Shown here piece after piece: positions 54,120 to 63,768 of a DNA stretch of 64,000 nucleotides (the stretch's first letter is position 1; every line of letters starts with the position of its first letter). Both the position numbers and the translations under genes were made by a program. The notes beneath the pieces are model-generated. The model was not told the DNA's origin. It saw only the letters and a list, made by a program, of their open reading frames with translations, and ran no database searches. The stretch spans positions 1 to 64,000 of the forward strand of contig JALQCR010000009.1 in assembly GCA_023336205.1 (NCBI GenBank). The letters run 5' to 3'. Source of the stretch: Pseudanabaena sp. Salubria-1. GTDB taxonomy: Bacteria > Cyanobacteriota > Cyanobacteriia > Pseudanabaenales > Pseudanabaenaceae.

Positions 54120-54692
54120 ATGAGAAATTTTGCAGCGCGATCGCTAATTACCCTTGCAGCTATGACCACCCCCATGTTAGCTGTGGCTACAGCAGTGCGA
54201 TCGCAGCCCAAGCCAAACGCAACACCAAACACAACAACGTCAGTCGAGATCTCGCGACCAGAAAAACCAGCAATTCCTTCAGGCAAAAAAGCTAGTTTTG
54301 TGAAAATGTTTGAAGATATTGCGATCGCGCCAAGATTTACGCCAAAAGCGATCGAACTACGGGGCATTAGTGGTGGCGGAGTCGAAACTCAGACAAAATC
54401 AGGACGCAAAGTTACTGAGACAGGAGACTGTATTGGGTTTGTTGACGCAGAACCCGATCACAAAATCACCCTGACAAAACCATTTCGCTCTCTAAAAATG
54501 CAAGTCAAAAGCTCTGGCGATACTATTTTGCTAGTACGCGGACCAGGGGGCAGTTGGTGTAGTGACGATGTCAGCGATCGCAACCCAGAGATTGGCGGCG
54601 ACTGGCTAGAGGGAACCTATGAAGTGTGGGTTGGCTCCTATGAAGAAAACACCTCTTTTCCTTATTTACTCCAACTTACAGAGCAACCATAA
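54120..54692 (+). CDS. Secreted protein with a PPC-like beta domain
   Basis: 190 residues. The N-terminus MRNFAARSLITLAAMTTPMLAVATA is a signal peptide, followed by a Pro/Thr/Ser linker. The C-terminal 100 residues (DCIGFVDAEPDHKITL, LKMQVKSSGDTILLVRGPGG, SWCSDDVSD, GTYEVWVGSYEE) look like a pre-peptidase C-terminal jelly-roll, a carbohydrate- or protein-binding module. Two cysteines could pair. It probably sits in the periplasm or outside. Function unknown. ATG 54120. Confidence 0.72.
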   Translation: MRNFAARSLITLAAMTTPMLAVATAVRSQPKPNATPNTTTSVEISRPEKPAIPSGKKASFVKMFEDIAIAPRFTPKAIELRGISGGGVETQTKSGRKVTETGDCIGFVDAEPDHKITLTKPFRSLKMQVKSSGDTILLVRGPGGSWCSDDVSDRNPEIGGDWLEGTYEVWVGSYEENTSFPYLLQLTEQP

Positions 54693-54696
54693 AACA

Positions 54697-54729
54697 ATTA
54701 TGGGCAGCGCTTCGCGCTGCCCATAATTA
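54697..54729. terminator. 33-bp hairpin between convergent genes
   Basis: AATTATGGGCAGCGC-TTC-GCGCTGCCCATAATT, placed between the secreted protein and the pentapeptide protein, both of which end here. It can serve both strands. Confidence 0.8.
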
Positions 54730-54731
54730 AA

Positions 54732-55307
54732 TTAAATTGGACAACCTAAAGTTTGGCGGCTGTCATTTTTGGTGAATGGATGCGTACCACTCGCGATCGT
54801 ACAAAGATATAGGCGAGTGCGATCGTCTAAGTTCCGAACACCCGTAAACTCTGTATCCGCACAGGTTCGCAAATTCTTGAAAATTGTCCCCCGCAAATTT
54901 GTACCCCGTAGATTAGAACCCTTCATAATTGCGCCTGTAAAATCAGCCTCTATCAAATTTGCACCACTAAAATTAGTGACACTGAGATTAGCCCGAATAA
55001 ATTTACTATTAGAAGAGTTTGACCAAGTTAAATTTGACCAGCTTAGATCTGCATCCGAAAAATTGGCTCCTCTGAGTAAAGCTCCCCTGAGATTGGTTTC
55101 AATCAAGTTAGCCCCTGTCAAATTTGCCTCAATTAAATTAGCACTACTCAGATCAGCCTTGTTCAAGGTCGAGCCACGCAAATCAATACCAATCAAAACA
55201 ACACTGCGTAGTTGAGCGTTACTGAGATCTATGTTAGAAAAGTTACGTTGTCCCTGTCTATATAGTTCCAACAGTTGCGCGACTTCCAAAGCGGTTACTC
55301 CTAACAA
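54732..55307 (-). CDS. Pentapeptide-repeat protein
   Basis: 191 residues. After about 22 helical residues comes a run of roughly 24 pentapeptides of the A(D/N)Lxx kind (LNKADLSSANLIEANLTGAN and on), forming a right-handed quadrilateral beta helix. The C-terminal 40 residues leave the repeat and contain two cysteines (RTCADTEF, LYLCTIAS) and a third in GCPI. The start is a TTG at 55307 and is not certain. Such proteins are numerous in cyanobacteria and mostly of unknown role. Confidence 0.85.
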   Translation of the reverse strand: MLGVTALEVAQLLELYRQGQRNFSNIDLSNAQLRSVVLIGIDLRGSTLNKADLSSANLIEANLTGANLIETNLRGALLRGANFSDADLSWSNLTWSNSSNSKFIRANLSVTNFSGANLIEADFTGAIMKGSNLRGTNLRGTIFKNLRTCADTEFTGVRNLDDRTRLYLCTIASGTHPFTKNDSRQTLGCPI

Positions 55308-55504
55308 AATGGTATTGCTTAGTTAATGATCTTGAGTTGCTGCCAATAAAAATATAGCGATCACCAGCAACTAGCAAATTTATTTGAAAATTTCGGTCTG
55401 GGCTAAAATTTTAGCTTACTTTAAGCTTTCATCTCAAGCCAAAATCATAAAAGCCGCTTATAACAACGTGATAACAACTAGTGTCTACTCAATGCGATCG
55501 CTAT

Positions 55505-55543
55505 TCCCAAAAATCAATCCCAAAAATCAATCCCAAAAATCAA
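55505..55543. repeat. Three tandem 13-bp repeats
   Basis: TCCCAAAAATCAA three times without change, overlapping the end of the DUF29 gene: the third unit codes for its last residues on the minus strand, and the others extend past the stop. Probably replication slippage. Confidence 0.85.
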
Positions 55544-55979
55544 CATTGAGCATTGTGTCGATATCGCGACCAAATTGCCATGTATCTGGGAATTGGTAGT
55601 CAGGATATTCAATCCTGATCCGCTTTAAGGAAGTTTCAAAGCAATCATCAAACATTTTTAAGAAGTGACGCTTGAGGCTAGGTGACTGCCTTAGCAGCGT
55701 TTTTAGTTCATCGCGTTGCTCGAATATTGTTAACAACCAGCCTCGATAACAGTCAGGCACATCAACATAGCATCGTTTCAGAATATGTTCGAGCAACCTT
55801 TTGAGCCTAGTTTCTACCTCACGCTTATTACTACCTGACAAACCCTCTAACTCCTCTATTAAATTTTCGACATCAAGATTGTGAAAGTCACCCGCCTTCA
55901 ATTGGGCGATCGCAGTCTCTAGCCATAGATCGAGATCGCGATCGTACAAAGATAATGATGGTGCAATTGCTTGAGTCAT
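55527..55979 (-). CDS. DUF29 family protein
   Basis: A 150-residue all-helical protein with the family pattern YDRDLDLWLETAIAQLKAGD, NLDVENLIEELEGLSGSNKREVE and LLEHILKRCY, then PDYQFPDTWQFGRDIDTML near the end. DUF29 proteins are abundant in cyanobacteria and sometimes sit beside toxin-antitoxin genes; their function is not established. The C-terminal NVDFWD comes from the 13-bp repeats. Confidence 0.9.
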   Translation of the reverse strand: MTQAIAPSLSLYDRDLDLWLETAIAQLKAGDFHNLDVENLIEELEGLSGSNKREVETRLKRLLEHILKRCYVDVPDCYRGWLLTIFEQRDELKTLLRQSPSLKRHFLKMFDDCFETSLKRIRIEYPDYQFPDTWQFGRDIDTMLNVDFWD

Positions 55980-56317
55980 ATTGCCTCATTTGATTTTTGG
56001 TTATAAATTCTACAAGAATAGCCTTAAGACAGATTGAGCTACTCCCTTCCCAGTCTACGAGTGATGTGGCGCTTCGCGCCGCATCACTAAGGTCTAGTTG
56101 TAGGCAATACCATCAGGGGCTTTCCTATGGTCTGGAAAACACTATAAGATATAAGCTAAATATAAACTTTAATTACAGCGATTTCCGAGCAACCGAACCA
56201 AGAGATTTTTAGAAAGTGTTGCAGAACAACACTTTCTAAAAATCTCTTGGTTCAAGTCTGAACGCAAAGAATTGTTAAGTTGCCCATTACTTTTGTCTAA
56301 ATTTTCAGTAACCCGCT
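55980..56317. other. Spacer before valS with two hairpins
   Basis: No gene seen. It has AGTGATGTGGCGC-TTC-GCGCCGCATCACT (56060-56088) and a 59-bp stem GAACCAAGAGATTTTTAGAA and on, paired around GCAGAAC (56195-56253). A tRNA-sensing T-box is not expected in cyanobacteria and none is seen. Confidence 0.6.
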
Positions 56318-59032
56318 ATGAGTACGACCGAGCTTCCCAAACAATATAATCCTCTCGAATCTGAAGCCAAATGGCAAAAATATTGGGAGGAAAGTGGCGT
56401 ATTTGTAGCTGCCAGCCAAAGCGAAAAAGACCCCTACTGCATCATGATTCCGCCGCCCAATGTCACGGGCAGCTTACATATGGGTCATGCTTTTCAAGAA
56501 GTATTAATCGATATCTTGATTCGCTATCATCGGATGCGTGGGTTTAATGCCCTATGGTTACCAGGCACAGATCACGCCAGTATTGCTGTACAGACGATTC
56601 TCGATAAACAGATCAAGGCTGAAGGCAAAACCAATCAAGAGATTGGGCGCGAGCAGTTTTTAGAGAGAGCATGGAAATGGAAAGCGGAATCGGGCGGTAC
56701 GATTGTTTCGCAGTTGCGGCGCTTAGGTGTATCCGCTGACTGGACTCGCGAACGCTTTACGATGGATGAAGGCTTATCAAATTCGGTAACCGAAGCTTTT
56801 GTCAAACTTTACGAGGCTGGTTTGATTTATCGAGGCGAATATCTAGTTAACTGGTGTCCCGAATCGCAATCCGCCGTATCCGATCTAGAAGTTGATAGTA
56901 AAGAAGTAAACGGTAATCTTTGGCATTTTCGCTACCCATTAGCCGATCGCTCTGGACATCTAGTGGTTGCGACTACCAGACCAGAGACGATGTTGGGTGA
57001 TACGGCTGTGGCTGTCAATCCTGAAGACGATCGCTACAAGCATCTAATTGGCAAGACGATCATGTTACCAATCATGAATCGCGAGATTACGATCATTGGC
57101 GATCAATATGTCGATAAAGCCTTTGGTAGTGGTTGCGTCAAAATTACGCCTGCCCATGACCCTAATGACTTTGAGATGGGCAAACGACATCAGCTTCCAC
57201 TGATCAATATTCTCAATAAAGATGGCTCGATCAATGAGAATGGAGGCGAGTTTCAAGGACAAGATCGCTTTGTAGCGCGTAAAAACGTGGTAGCAAAGCT
57301 CGAACAATTGGGCTTAGTAGAAAAAATTGAAGACTATACCCACACTGTTCCCTATTCTGAACGGGGCAAAGTACCTGTCGAACCATTGCTCTCAATTCAG
57401 TGGTTTGTGAATATCAAGCCGCTTTCAGACTTTGCGCTAGAACAGTTCGATAAGCAAAACTCACCCACCTTCGTACCCGATCGCTGGGGGAAAGTATACC
57501 GAGATTGGCTGATCCGCCTCAAGGATTGGTGTATTTCCCGTCAACTATGGTGGGGACATCAAATTCCTGCTTGGTATGCACCCGACGGCACAATTTTTGT
57601 AGCACGGACTGAGACTGAGGCATATGCCCAAGCTAAAGCAAAATTTGGTGAAGATATAACTTTAGAACGCGATCCAGATGTACTTGATACATGGTTCTCA
57701 TCGGGTTTATGGCCATTCTCGACTTTGGGCTGGCCAGAGCAGACACAGGACTTGGAGACTTTTTATCCCACCAGTGTTCTAGTTACTGGGTTTGACATTA
57801 TTTTCTTCTGGGTCGCACGGATGACGATGATGGCAGGCTATTTCACGGGCAAGATGCCTTTCCACACGGTCTATATTCATGGACTGGTGCGTGATGAAAA
57901 CAATCAGAAGATGTCTAAATCTAAGAATAATGGCATTGATCCATTAGTTCTCATTAATAAATATGGAACTGATGCATTGCGCTATTCACTCGTTAAAGAA
58001 GTAACAGGCGCAGGGCAAGACATCCGCCTTGATTACAATCGTAAAACTGACGAATCGACAACGGTAGAGACAGCCCGAAACTTTGCCAATAAACTCTGGA
58101 ATGCTTCACGATTTGTAATGATGAATCTCAACTTGGAGCGTAGCGGAGCCACGCTCCAAGTTGAGAATTTAGAACTAGCCGATCGCTGGATTTTGTCGCG
58201 TTACGACCAGACAGTTTTGCAAGTGCGTGAACAGCTTGATGCCTATAGTATGGGCGAAGCAATCAAGAGCCTGTATGAGTTCTTCTGGGGTGATTTCTGC
58301 GATTGGTACATTGAGCTAGTTAAGTCACGTTTACAGGAAACTACCGACCCTACTTCTCGCGCCACCGTGCAGCAAACCCTTGCCTTTGTCCTCGATGGGC
58401 TTTTGCGCTTACTGCATCCATTTATGCCCCACGTCACTGAGGAAATCTGGCAACTGCTCACCTATGGCACGAGTGAGCCATCGAGCGATCGCCCAGTCCT
58501 TGCGATTCAACCCTATCCCGAAGTTGACACCACCCACATTAATGAAGAATTAGAAGAACAATTCAAGTTAATCATTGGCACAATCCGCACCATTCGCAAT
58601 CTTCGGGCTGAAGCTGAGATTAAGCCTAGTCTGAAGGTGAAAGTGATTTTACAATCCGACAGCGATCGCGAACGTACCTTACTCGAAGCAGGACAAAGCT
58701 ATATTCTTGATTTGGCAAGAGTTGAAGATTTGGCAATTGTGGCTACCGTCGATGAATCGGTGACCGAAGAAGCGATCGCAGGTGTTGTTGGGACGGTACA
58801 GGCGATCGTGTCGCTAGTCGGTGTTGTCGATATTGCTCAACTGGTTGCCAAGCTAGAGCGTAGTCTCAAAAAACTAGAAGGGGCGATCGCTTCTAGCCAA
58901 GGTCGTTTAAACAATGAAGGCTATGTCAAAAAGGCTCCCCCTGACGTGGTGGCAACTGCCCGTGCAGAATTGGAAGAATCCTTGAAACAACAAGAGATTC
59001 TCAAAGCGCGTTTAGCTCAGTTGCAAAAATAA
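56318..59032 (+). CDS. valS: Valyl-tRNA synthetase
   Basis: A 904-residue class I synthetase that charges tRNA-Val. The HIGH motif appears as [15 protein letters not shown] (about 46-60) and KMSKS as [11 protein letters not shown] (about 530-540). The editing domain carries [15 protein letters not shown] and the anticodon-binding domain follows about residue 600. The C-terminal 65 residues are a coiled coil ([12 protein letters not shown] onward), normal for ValS. Odd point: residues about 604-616 ([13 protein letters not shown]) are encoded by a 39-bp palindrome, apparently an in-frame insertion. ATG 56318. Confidence 0.97.
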   Translation: MSTTELPKQYNPLESEAKWQKYWEESGVFVAASQSEKDPYCIMIPPPNVTGSLHMGHAFQEVLIDILIRYHRMRGFNALWLPGTDHASIAVQTILDKQIKAEGKTNQEIGREQFLERAWKWKAESGGTIVSQLRRLGVSADWTRERFTMDEGLSNSVTEAFVKLYEAGLIYRGEYLVNWCPESQSAVSDLEVDSKEVNGNLWHFRYPLADRSGHLVVATTRPETMLGDTAVAVNPEDDRYKHLIGKTIMLPIMNREITIIGDQYVDKAFGSGCVKITPAHDPNDFEMGKRHQLPLINILNKDGSINENGGEFQGQDRFVARKNVVAKLEQLGLVEKIEDYTHTVPYSERGKVPVEPLLSIQWFVNIKPLSDFALEQFDKQNSPTFVPDRWGKVYRDWLIRLKDWCISRQLWWGHQIPAWYAPDGTIFVARTETEAYAQAKAKFGEDITLERDPDVLDTWFSSGLWPFSTLGWPEQTQDLETFYPTSVLVTGFDIIFFWVARMTMMAGYFTGKMPFHTVYIHGLVRDENNQKMSKSKNNGIDPLVLINKYGTDALRYSLVKEVTGAGQDIRLDYNRKTDESTTVETARNFANKLWNASRFVMMNLNLERSGATLQVENLELADRWILSRYDQTVLQVREQLDAYSMGEAIKSLYEFFWGDFCDWYIELVKSRLQETTDPTSRATVQQTLAFVLDGLLRLLHPFMPHVTEEIWQLLTYGTSEPSSDRPVLAIQPYPEVDTTHINEELEEQFKLIIGTIRTIRNLRAEAEIKPSLKVKVILQSDSDRERTLLEAGQSYILDLARVEDLAIVATVDESVTEEAIAGVVGTVQAIVSLVGVVDIAQLVAKLERSLKKLEGAIASSQGRLNNEGYVKKAPPDVVATARAELEESLKQQEILKARLAQLQK
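58127..58165. repeat. 39-bp palindrome inside valS
   Basis: CTCAACTTGGAGCG-TAGCGGAGCCA-CGCTCCAAGTTGAG: the 14-bp arms are exact inverses. It has the same architecture as the intergenic hairpins but lies in frame at the start of the anticodon-binding domain. Confidence 0.9.
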
Positions 59033-59060
59033 ATTAGTGATTCCCTAGATCTGCCTGCCC

Positions 59061-59126
59061 AGATCTCCGACTTTTTCTTTGCAGCCAAAGATTACTTGTG
59101 TTAGTCAAAGAAAAAGTCGGAGATCT
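59061..59126. terminator. Long hairpin after valS
   Basis: The arms AGATCTCCGACTTTTTCTTT and AAAGAAAAAGTCGGAGATCT pair perfectly across a 24-base loop that ends shortly before larE. Its T-rich arm could support termination. Confidence 0.7.
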
Positions 59127-59166
59127 AAATCTCTCAGCAACTGCAAGTAATAATTAATTTATTGAG

Positions 59167-59988
59167 ATGTTAAACGCTACCCTATCCGACAAGCTTGATC
59201 GCTTACGTCAAATATTTAATGAGTCATCGCGAGTACTGGTAGCTTACTCAGGCGGTATTGATAGTACTCTTGTTGCCAAGGTTGCCTTTGATGTTTTAGG
59301 AGATCGCGCTTTAGCCATTACTGCTAACTCCCCCTCATTACTACCTGCCGATCTTGCTGCGGCTCAAGTACAAGCGGAATTTATGGGACTCAAACATCAA
59401 ATCGTCCAAACCGATGAGATGAATAACCCCAACTACACCTCTAATCCAATTAATCGTTGCTATTTCTGCAAAAGTGAACTACACGACACCCTCAAGCCAT
59501 TGGCGAAGAGCATGGGCTACAGCTATGTCGTCGATGGTTTAAATGCTGATGATTTGCAAGATTATCGACCAGGAATTCAAGCGGCAAAAGAGCGCGGCGT
59601 GCGATCGCCTCTTGCCGAAGTGGGGATTAGCAAAATCGAAGTACGAATGTTATCGCAATATTTAGGAATGCCTTGGTGGGATAAGCCTTCCCAGCCCTGC
59701 TTAAGCTCAAGGTTTCCCTATGGCGAAGAAATAACCATTGAGAAATTAAGGCGCGTTGGTAATGCCGAACAGTATCTACGTGATCGCGGCTGGAAAGGCG
59801 ATATCCGAGTGCGATCAATGGGTGATACGGCAAAAATCGAGGTGTCAAGCGATCGCCTGCTCGAATTTATGAACTTTATGGCGATCGCAGATTTGACTAA
59901 AACCTTTCGTGAATATGGATTCAGTCTAATTACTTTAGACTTAGAAGGATTTCGGAGCGGAAAGCTAAATGATGTGATCGCGCAATAA
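59167..59988 (+). CDS. larE: LarE-type ATP-dependent sulfur transferase
   Basis: A 273-residue PP-loop enzyme of the LarE family, which adds sulfur to the nickel-pincer nucleotide precursor. The PP-loop SGGIDS is at 28-33. C178 in QPCLSSRFPYG is where the sacrificial cysteine of LarE lies. C98 and C101 in NRCYFCKS add a CxxC, so this may be the three-cysteine form that carries an iron-sulfur cluster and need not destroy itself. larB and larC are not near. ATG 59167. A related role in another sulfur-transfer pathway is possible. Confidence 0.88.
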   Translation: MLNATLSDKLDRLRQIFNESSRVLVAYSGGIDSTLVAKVAFDVLGDRALAITANSPSLLPADLAAAQVQAEFMGLKHQIVQTDEMNNPNYTSNPINRCYFCKSELHDTLKPLAKSMGYSYVVDGLNADDLQDYRPGIQAAKERGVRSPLAEVGISKIEVRMLSQYLGMPWWDKPSQPCLSSRFPYGEEITIEKLRRVGNAEQYLRDRGWKGDIRVRSMGDTAKIEVSSDRLLEFMNFMAIADLTKTFREYGFSLITLDLEGFRSGKLNDVIAQ

Positions 59989-59991
59989 ATC

Positions 59992-60046
59992 AATAAATAA
60001 AGAAAAGGAGGATACATATTGTGTAGCCTCCTTTTCTTTATTTATT
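59992..60046. terminator. 55-bp hairpin after larE
   Basis: AATAAATAAAGAAAAGGAGG and CCTCCTTTTCTTTATTTATT pair around ATACATATTGTGTAG. The stop codon is 3 bases upstream and the right arm is T-rich. Confidence 0.8.
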
Positions 60047-60736
60047 ATCTGATTTTTTCAAGACTTTTGAAAAAGTTTCTGTCGATTGATTAGAAATTCT
60101 TATATGTTGTTCTTAAATGTTTTGCTTAACTTCTTGATTATGTTGCTTTAGTGACGACTTTTTTAAACGCGAAAATCTAAAATTAGTCTATATCAAACAT
60201 ATTTATCAAAATGTTTCTAAATAGTTGATGTAAATCTCTTTTTTGTATCTACCCCAAGACTGATTTATTGCAATTTCTGACATTTTCATTCTGAGAGCAT
60301 GTCTTCATAAGGTTTACATATGAAGACATGCTCAATATAGAACATCTTTAAAACTGAAATTTTCTTGTAGGTTTAACCCTTAAGCATACAAAACTTATTT
60401 GAGAGCAAAATTACCTACGCCTAAAGATATACTTTTGTGGAGTTTTTTTTGTGTTCTTTAGTACAAAGTTCCATTTTTATAAAGGATTCTAATGAGAGAG
60501 AAGCAAAATTTTGATTTTTGACAAAAAAGAAGAACTCAAATCTTTTCACAGTAAGGGTTTGACGGCTAAGTTATCATCATTTTAAATAACCATGTTAATC
60601 TAAATCACATGAACGAAACTATTTAAAGTTTTGTTCCCAGTTTGAGAAACTTGCAGTTGGCGATTTCATTTACAAGTCATTCCCAGACAAGTCTCTATCG
60701 ATAATTTAGTCGTTTACTTCATTTTCTGTTTTACCT
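60047..60736. other. 690-bp AT-rich spacer before the RlpA gene
   Basis: No coding frame of note. The only clear structure is GAGCATGTCTTCAT (60295-60308) with its exact inverse at 60319-60332. The length suggests a long leader or an unrecognised RNA gene, but I cannot identify one. Confidence 0.5.
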
Positions 60737-61828
60737 ATGCTTAATTGGAACTGGAGCTGCACTCTATCTACCTCAGTAGTAGCTCTTGCTATCGTATCAA
60801 GTCTTGCTAGCCATAGCGCACAGGCTCAATCAGGATCTCAACTAGAAGCTAAATCTTCTAATGCATCTACTTCTCTAAAAGTTGGTGAAACCAGATCGCA
60901 ATCCTTGATTAGAACTAAAGACGATGCGATCGCTCGTATCCATACTCATAAACTAAATGGCAAAAATGCCGCTACAGTCTATGTCCGTGGCATTCCTGTG
61001 GTTACTTATATTGAAGCTGAAGAATCTCCAAAATCAGTCCAAGAAAATACTGCTTTAGATTCATCAAAAACTAAAAGTGAACCTAAAGGCGAAACTAAAA
61101 AGAACTCTGAATCAGTAAAGCTACCATCAAACACTACTACCTTAGAACCTACCAATTCAGCTGATAGTCCAGCAAAATCAGCGGATGATAGTTCTGAAAA
61201 CCTGCTAACGTCATCAAATCCCATCGAACGCGCCACCGCCGCCGCTGCATTGATTAACCAACTTAATCGTGATGGTCTCGATGCAAACAAGATTATCCCT
61301 GCTTGGAAAAATGGCAACTATGTGATCAAATTAGGCGATCGCGCCATGTTGAAGTTTGATCAGCAAGCTGTTTTCCCCGAGTCTTTACAAAATCAAACCC
61401 AAGATGTTTTGGAATCGGCAAATTTATTGCGTCGTCTGCTCGGTGGTGCTAGCCCTGTCTTAGAAGTCGCCAATTCTCCAAAGCCTAAATATACTGCTAG
61501 CTCTTCTAGCCCAGCTTTAAATAGTCGCATTGTAGGTGTGATGTCTGGTATGGCTTCATGGTATGGTCCTGGCTTTGATGGAAATTACAGTGCTAGTGGC
61601 GAAATCTTTAATGCTAGTGAGTTAACAGCGGCTCATCCTAGTTTGCCTTTTGGTACTATGGTACGAGTTGTAAATATGGATAATAATCAGTCTGTAGTAG
61701 TTCGCATCAATGATCGTGGTCCATATGCCCATGGTCGAGTGATTGATATTTCTACTGCGGCTGCTAATGTAATTGGTTTAATTTCTTCTGGAGTTGCTCC
61801 AGTTAGACTGGAGGTATTGTCTAAATAA
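60737..61828 (+). CDS. RlpA-like septal ring lytic transglycosylase family protein
   Basis: 363 residues. Signal peptide (WSCTLSTSVVALAIVSSLASHSAQA), then a domain with YVRGIPVVTYI, a Ser/Lys-rich low-complexity linker (about 95-155) and a helical segment with NPIERATAAAALINQLN. The C-terminal double-psi beta barrel reads GMASWYGPGFDGNYSASGE, AAHPSLPFGTMVRVVN and RINDRGPYAHGRVIDIS, with the aspartate used for cleaving naked glycan strands. It acts on periplasmic peptidoglycan, perhaps at division. Start ATG 60737. No SPOR domain is seen. Confidence 0.9.
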   Translation: MLNWNWSCTLSTSVVALAIVSSLASHSAQAQSGSQLEAKSSNASTSLKVGETRSQSLIRTKDDAIARIHTHKLNGKNAATVYVRGIPVVTYIEAEESPKSVQENTALDSSKTKSEPKGETKKNSESVKLPSNTTTLEPTNSADSPAKSADDSSENLLTSSNPIERATAAAALINQLNRDGLDANKIIPAWKNGNYVIKLGDRAMLKFDQQAVFPESLQNQTQDVLESANLLRRLLGGASPVLEVANSPKPKYTASSSSPALNSRIVGVMSGMASWYGPGFDGNYSASGEIFNASELTAAHPSLPFGTMVRVVNMDNNQSVVVRINDRGPYAHGRVIDISTAAANVIGLISSGVAPVRLEVLSK

Positions 61829-61835
61829 ACTAAAC

Positions 61836-61878
61836 GAAAGATCAAAGAGAAATCAAAGGTTTTTCTCTTTGATCTTTC
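61836..61878 (+). terminator. Hairpin terminator after the RlpA gene
   Basis: GAAAGATCAAAGAGAAA and TTTCTCTTTGATCTTTC pair around TCAAAGGTT, 8 bases after the stop. Confidence 0.75.
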
Positions 61879-61885
61879 ACCCAAA

Positions 61886-61992
61886 TAATACCAAAGCACA
61901 AAATGGCTACGCCATTTTGTGCTTTTAAAACCCTTACAGGGTTTAGTTTTTAATTCACAGAAGTGTCGTCACACTTTTATGAATTGGGATAA
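61886..61992. repeat. Family-1 dispersed repeat, copy D (107 bp, inverted)
   Basis: TAATACCAAAGCACAAAATG to GAATTGGGATAA, the reverse complement of copies A-C, with CCCTTACAGGGTTT between its hairpins. It can thus insert in either orientation. Confidence 0.88.
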
Positions 61993-62003
61993 AAAGTTTG
62001 GTT

Positions 62004-62074
62004 GGGGCATAAAACCCCAAAGAAAAGTAGCTGCGCTTCGCGCAGCCACTTTTCTTTGGGGTTTTGATTTGTCC
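62004..62074. repeat. Family-2 long hairpin, copy 3 (71 bp)
   Basis: GGGGCATAAAACCCCAAAGA and on, tip TGCGCTTCGCGCA, ending TTTTGATTTGTCCT and followed by AGCTATCTCTTT as after mdh. The stem interior is entirely different from the other two copies yet paired. Bases 62075-62193 show no gene. Confidence 0.8.
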
Positions 62075-62193
62075 TAGCTATCTCTTTGTGCTGCTATATT
62101 TTGTTTTTTTATTGCCCACATTGCACAAAAGCTCAAAATTGGTTTCATAATTAGAACTGCTGCTTCATATAGTGATTTCGTTGAGGTTGATGC

Positions 62194-63768
62194 TTGACAC
62201 AGCTATTTACTACGATCGCTTCTCTGCGTAATTACTTAAACGCCCAAAAAGAAAAACAGCCATTAGGTCAAGTTTCTGTAGGGCTTGTGCCAACAATGGG
62301 GGCTTTGCATATTGGACATTTGAGCTTAATTGATCGAGCGAGGACTGAAAATGTTTGTGTGGTTGTAAGTATCTTTATCAATCCTTTGCAATTCAGTGCA
62401 GGTGAAGATTTTGATCATTACCCACGCACATTCGAGAATGATCTCCATATTTGTGAGAACGCAGGAGTTGATGTTGTTTTTGCGCCAGATGCTCTAGAGA
62501 TGGGCGTAAGTAATATAGCTAAAATAACTCAAGTGATCCCACCACCAGAAATGATCAATATCTTGTGTGGGCGATCGCGAGGTGGGCATTTTCAAGGGGT
62601 AGCCACAATCGTAGCCAAGCTTCTGAATGCCGTACAGCCTGATCGCTCTTACTTTGGCAGTAAAGATGGTCAACAACTCGCTATTATTAGGCAACTGGTG
62701 CTTGATTTAAACTTGCCTGTAGAAATTATTGGTTGTCCAACTGTACGTGAACCAAGTGGCTTAGCCTACAGTTCTCGTAATCATTACTTGTCAAGCAAAG
62801 AAAGAATTTTGGCAGCACATATTTATCAAAGCTTGCTGCAATCCCAACAGCAATTTTTTCTGTGCCACGAACTTTGTAAATCAGCACAAATTATCGAAGC
62901 TGCGCGAAATTATTTAGCGAAGCTACCTGAAATTAATCTAGAGTATATTGAGTTAGTCGATGCCAAGACCTTGCAACCATGCAATCAAATTACGTCAGAA
63001 GCAGAGTTGATGCTGGCGATCGCAGCTCGAATTGGAAATACACGCTTGATCGATAATATTTTGCTAAGTCACACTATCACTCCCAGAAATCCGATCATTG
63101 CGATCGATGGGCCTGCGGGAGCAGGCAAATCCACGGTTACCAAACAGGTTGCTAACAAATTAGGCTTATTGTTCTTAGATACTGGCGCAATGTATCGTAG
63201 CGTTACTCTTGCAGTATTACGAGAAGGCATTGATTTAAGAGATCAAGAAAAAGTACAAGCGATCGCTGCCGAATCAAAAATCCAACTATTTGCTAACCCG
63301 ATCACAGGTAAACCAATGCAAGTCTTGCTCAATGGCGAAGATATCACTACTGAGATTCGTACACCTGAAGTAACAGCCAATGTATCGTCGATAGCTGCCC
63401 AAGCTGCTGTGCGGGAAATTTTGGTCAAGCAACAGCAACTGATCGGGCAAACAGGCGGTGTTGTCATGGAAGGTCGGGACATCGGAACCCATGTCTTTCC
63501 TGATGCAGAGGTGAAAATTTTTTTGACCGCCTCAGTAGAAGAGCGAGCCAAACGCCGTCAAGCCGATCTGATCGCCCAAGGTCAAGTCGCCCCAGATCTC
63601 GCCACCCTTGAGCAAGAAATCCAAGAACGCGATCGCAAAGACTCCACCCGCGACTATGCACCTCTGATTCAGGCTGAAGATGCAACTTTAGTCAATACAG
63701 ATGGTCTAACAATAGAGGAAGTGGTCGCAGCCATTGTAAATTTGTATGAACAAAAGGTACAAAACTGA
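62194..63768 (+). CDS. panC/cmk: Bifunctional pantothenate synthetase/cytidylate kinase
   Basis: A 524-residue fusion typical of cyanobacteria. Residues 1-285 are PanC, joining pantoate and beta-alanine with ATP: VPTMGALHIGHLSLI, SIFINPLQF and YFGSKDGQQLAIIRQ. Residues about 295-524 are Cmk, phosphorylating CMP and dCMP: P-loop IDGPAGAGKSTVTKQ, LDTGAMYRSVT and GRDIGTHVFPDAEVKIFLTA. The start is a TTG at 62194: GAGG lies 9 bases before it and PanC proteins begin at this point. Its TGA overlaps the next ATG. Confidence 0.95.
   Translation: MTQLFTTIASLRNYLNAQKEKQPLGQVSVGLVPTMGALHIGHLSLIDRARTENVCVVVSIFINPLQFSAGEDFDHYPRTFENDLHICENAGVDVVFAPDALEMGVSNIAKITQVIPPPEMINILCGRSRGGHFQGVATIVAKLLNAVQPDRSYFGSKDGQQLAIIRQLVLDLNLPVEIIGCPTVREPSGLAYSSRNHYLSSKERILAAHIYQSLLQSQQQFFLCHELCKSAQIIEAARNYLAKLPEINLEYIELVDAKTLQPCNQITSEAELMLAIAARIGNTRLIDNILLSHTITPRNPIIAIDGPAGAGKSTVTKQVANKLGLLFLDTGAMYRSVTLAVLREGIDLRDQEKVQAIAAESKIQLFANPITGKPMQVLLNGEDITTEIRTPEVTANVSSIAAQAAVREILVKQQQLIGQTGGVVMEGRDIGTHVFPDAEVKIFLTASVEERAKRRQADLIAQGQVAPDLATLEQEIQERDRKDSTRDYAPLIQAEDATLVNTDGLTIEEVVAAIVNLYEQKVQN

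Noticed and set aside
54769..55215. 148-codon frame opposite the pentapeptide gene
   Set aside because: Mirror of the repetitive pentapeptide codons, not an independent gene.
60047..60736. tRNA or riboswitch in the long spacer before the RlpA gene
   Set aside because: No cloverleaf or TTCGA-type arm and no known riboswitch core was seen; only a 14-bp hairpin.
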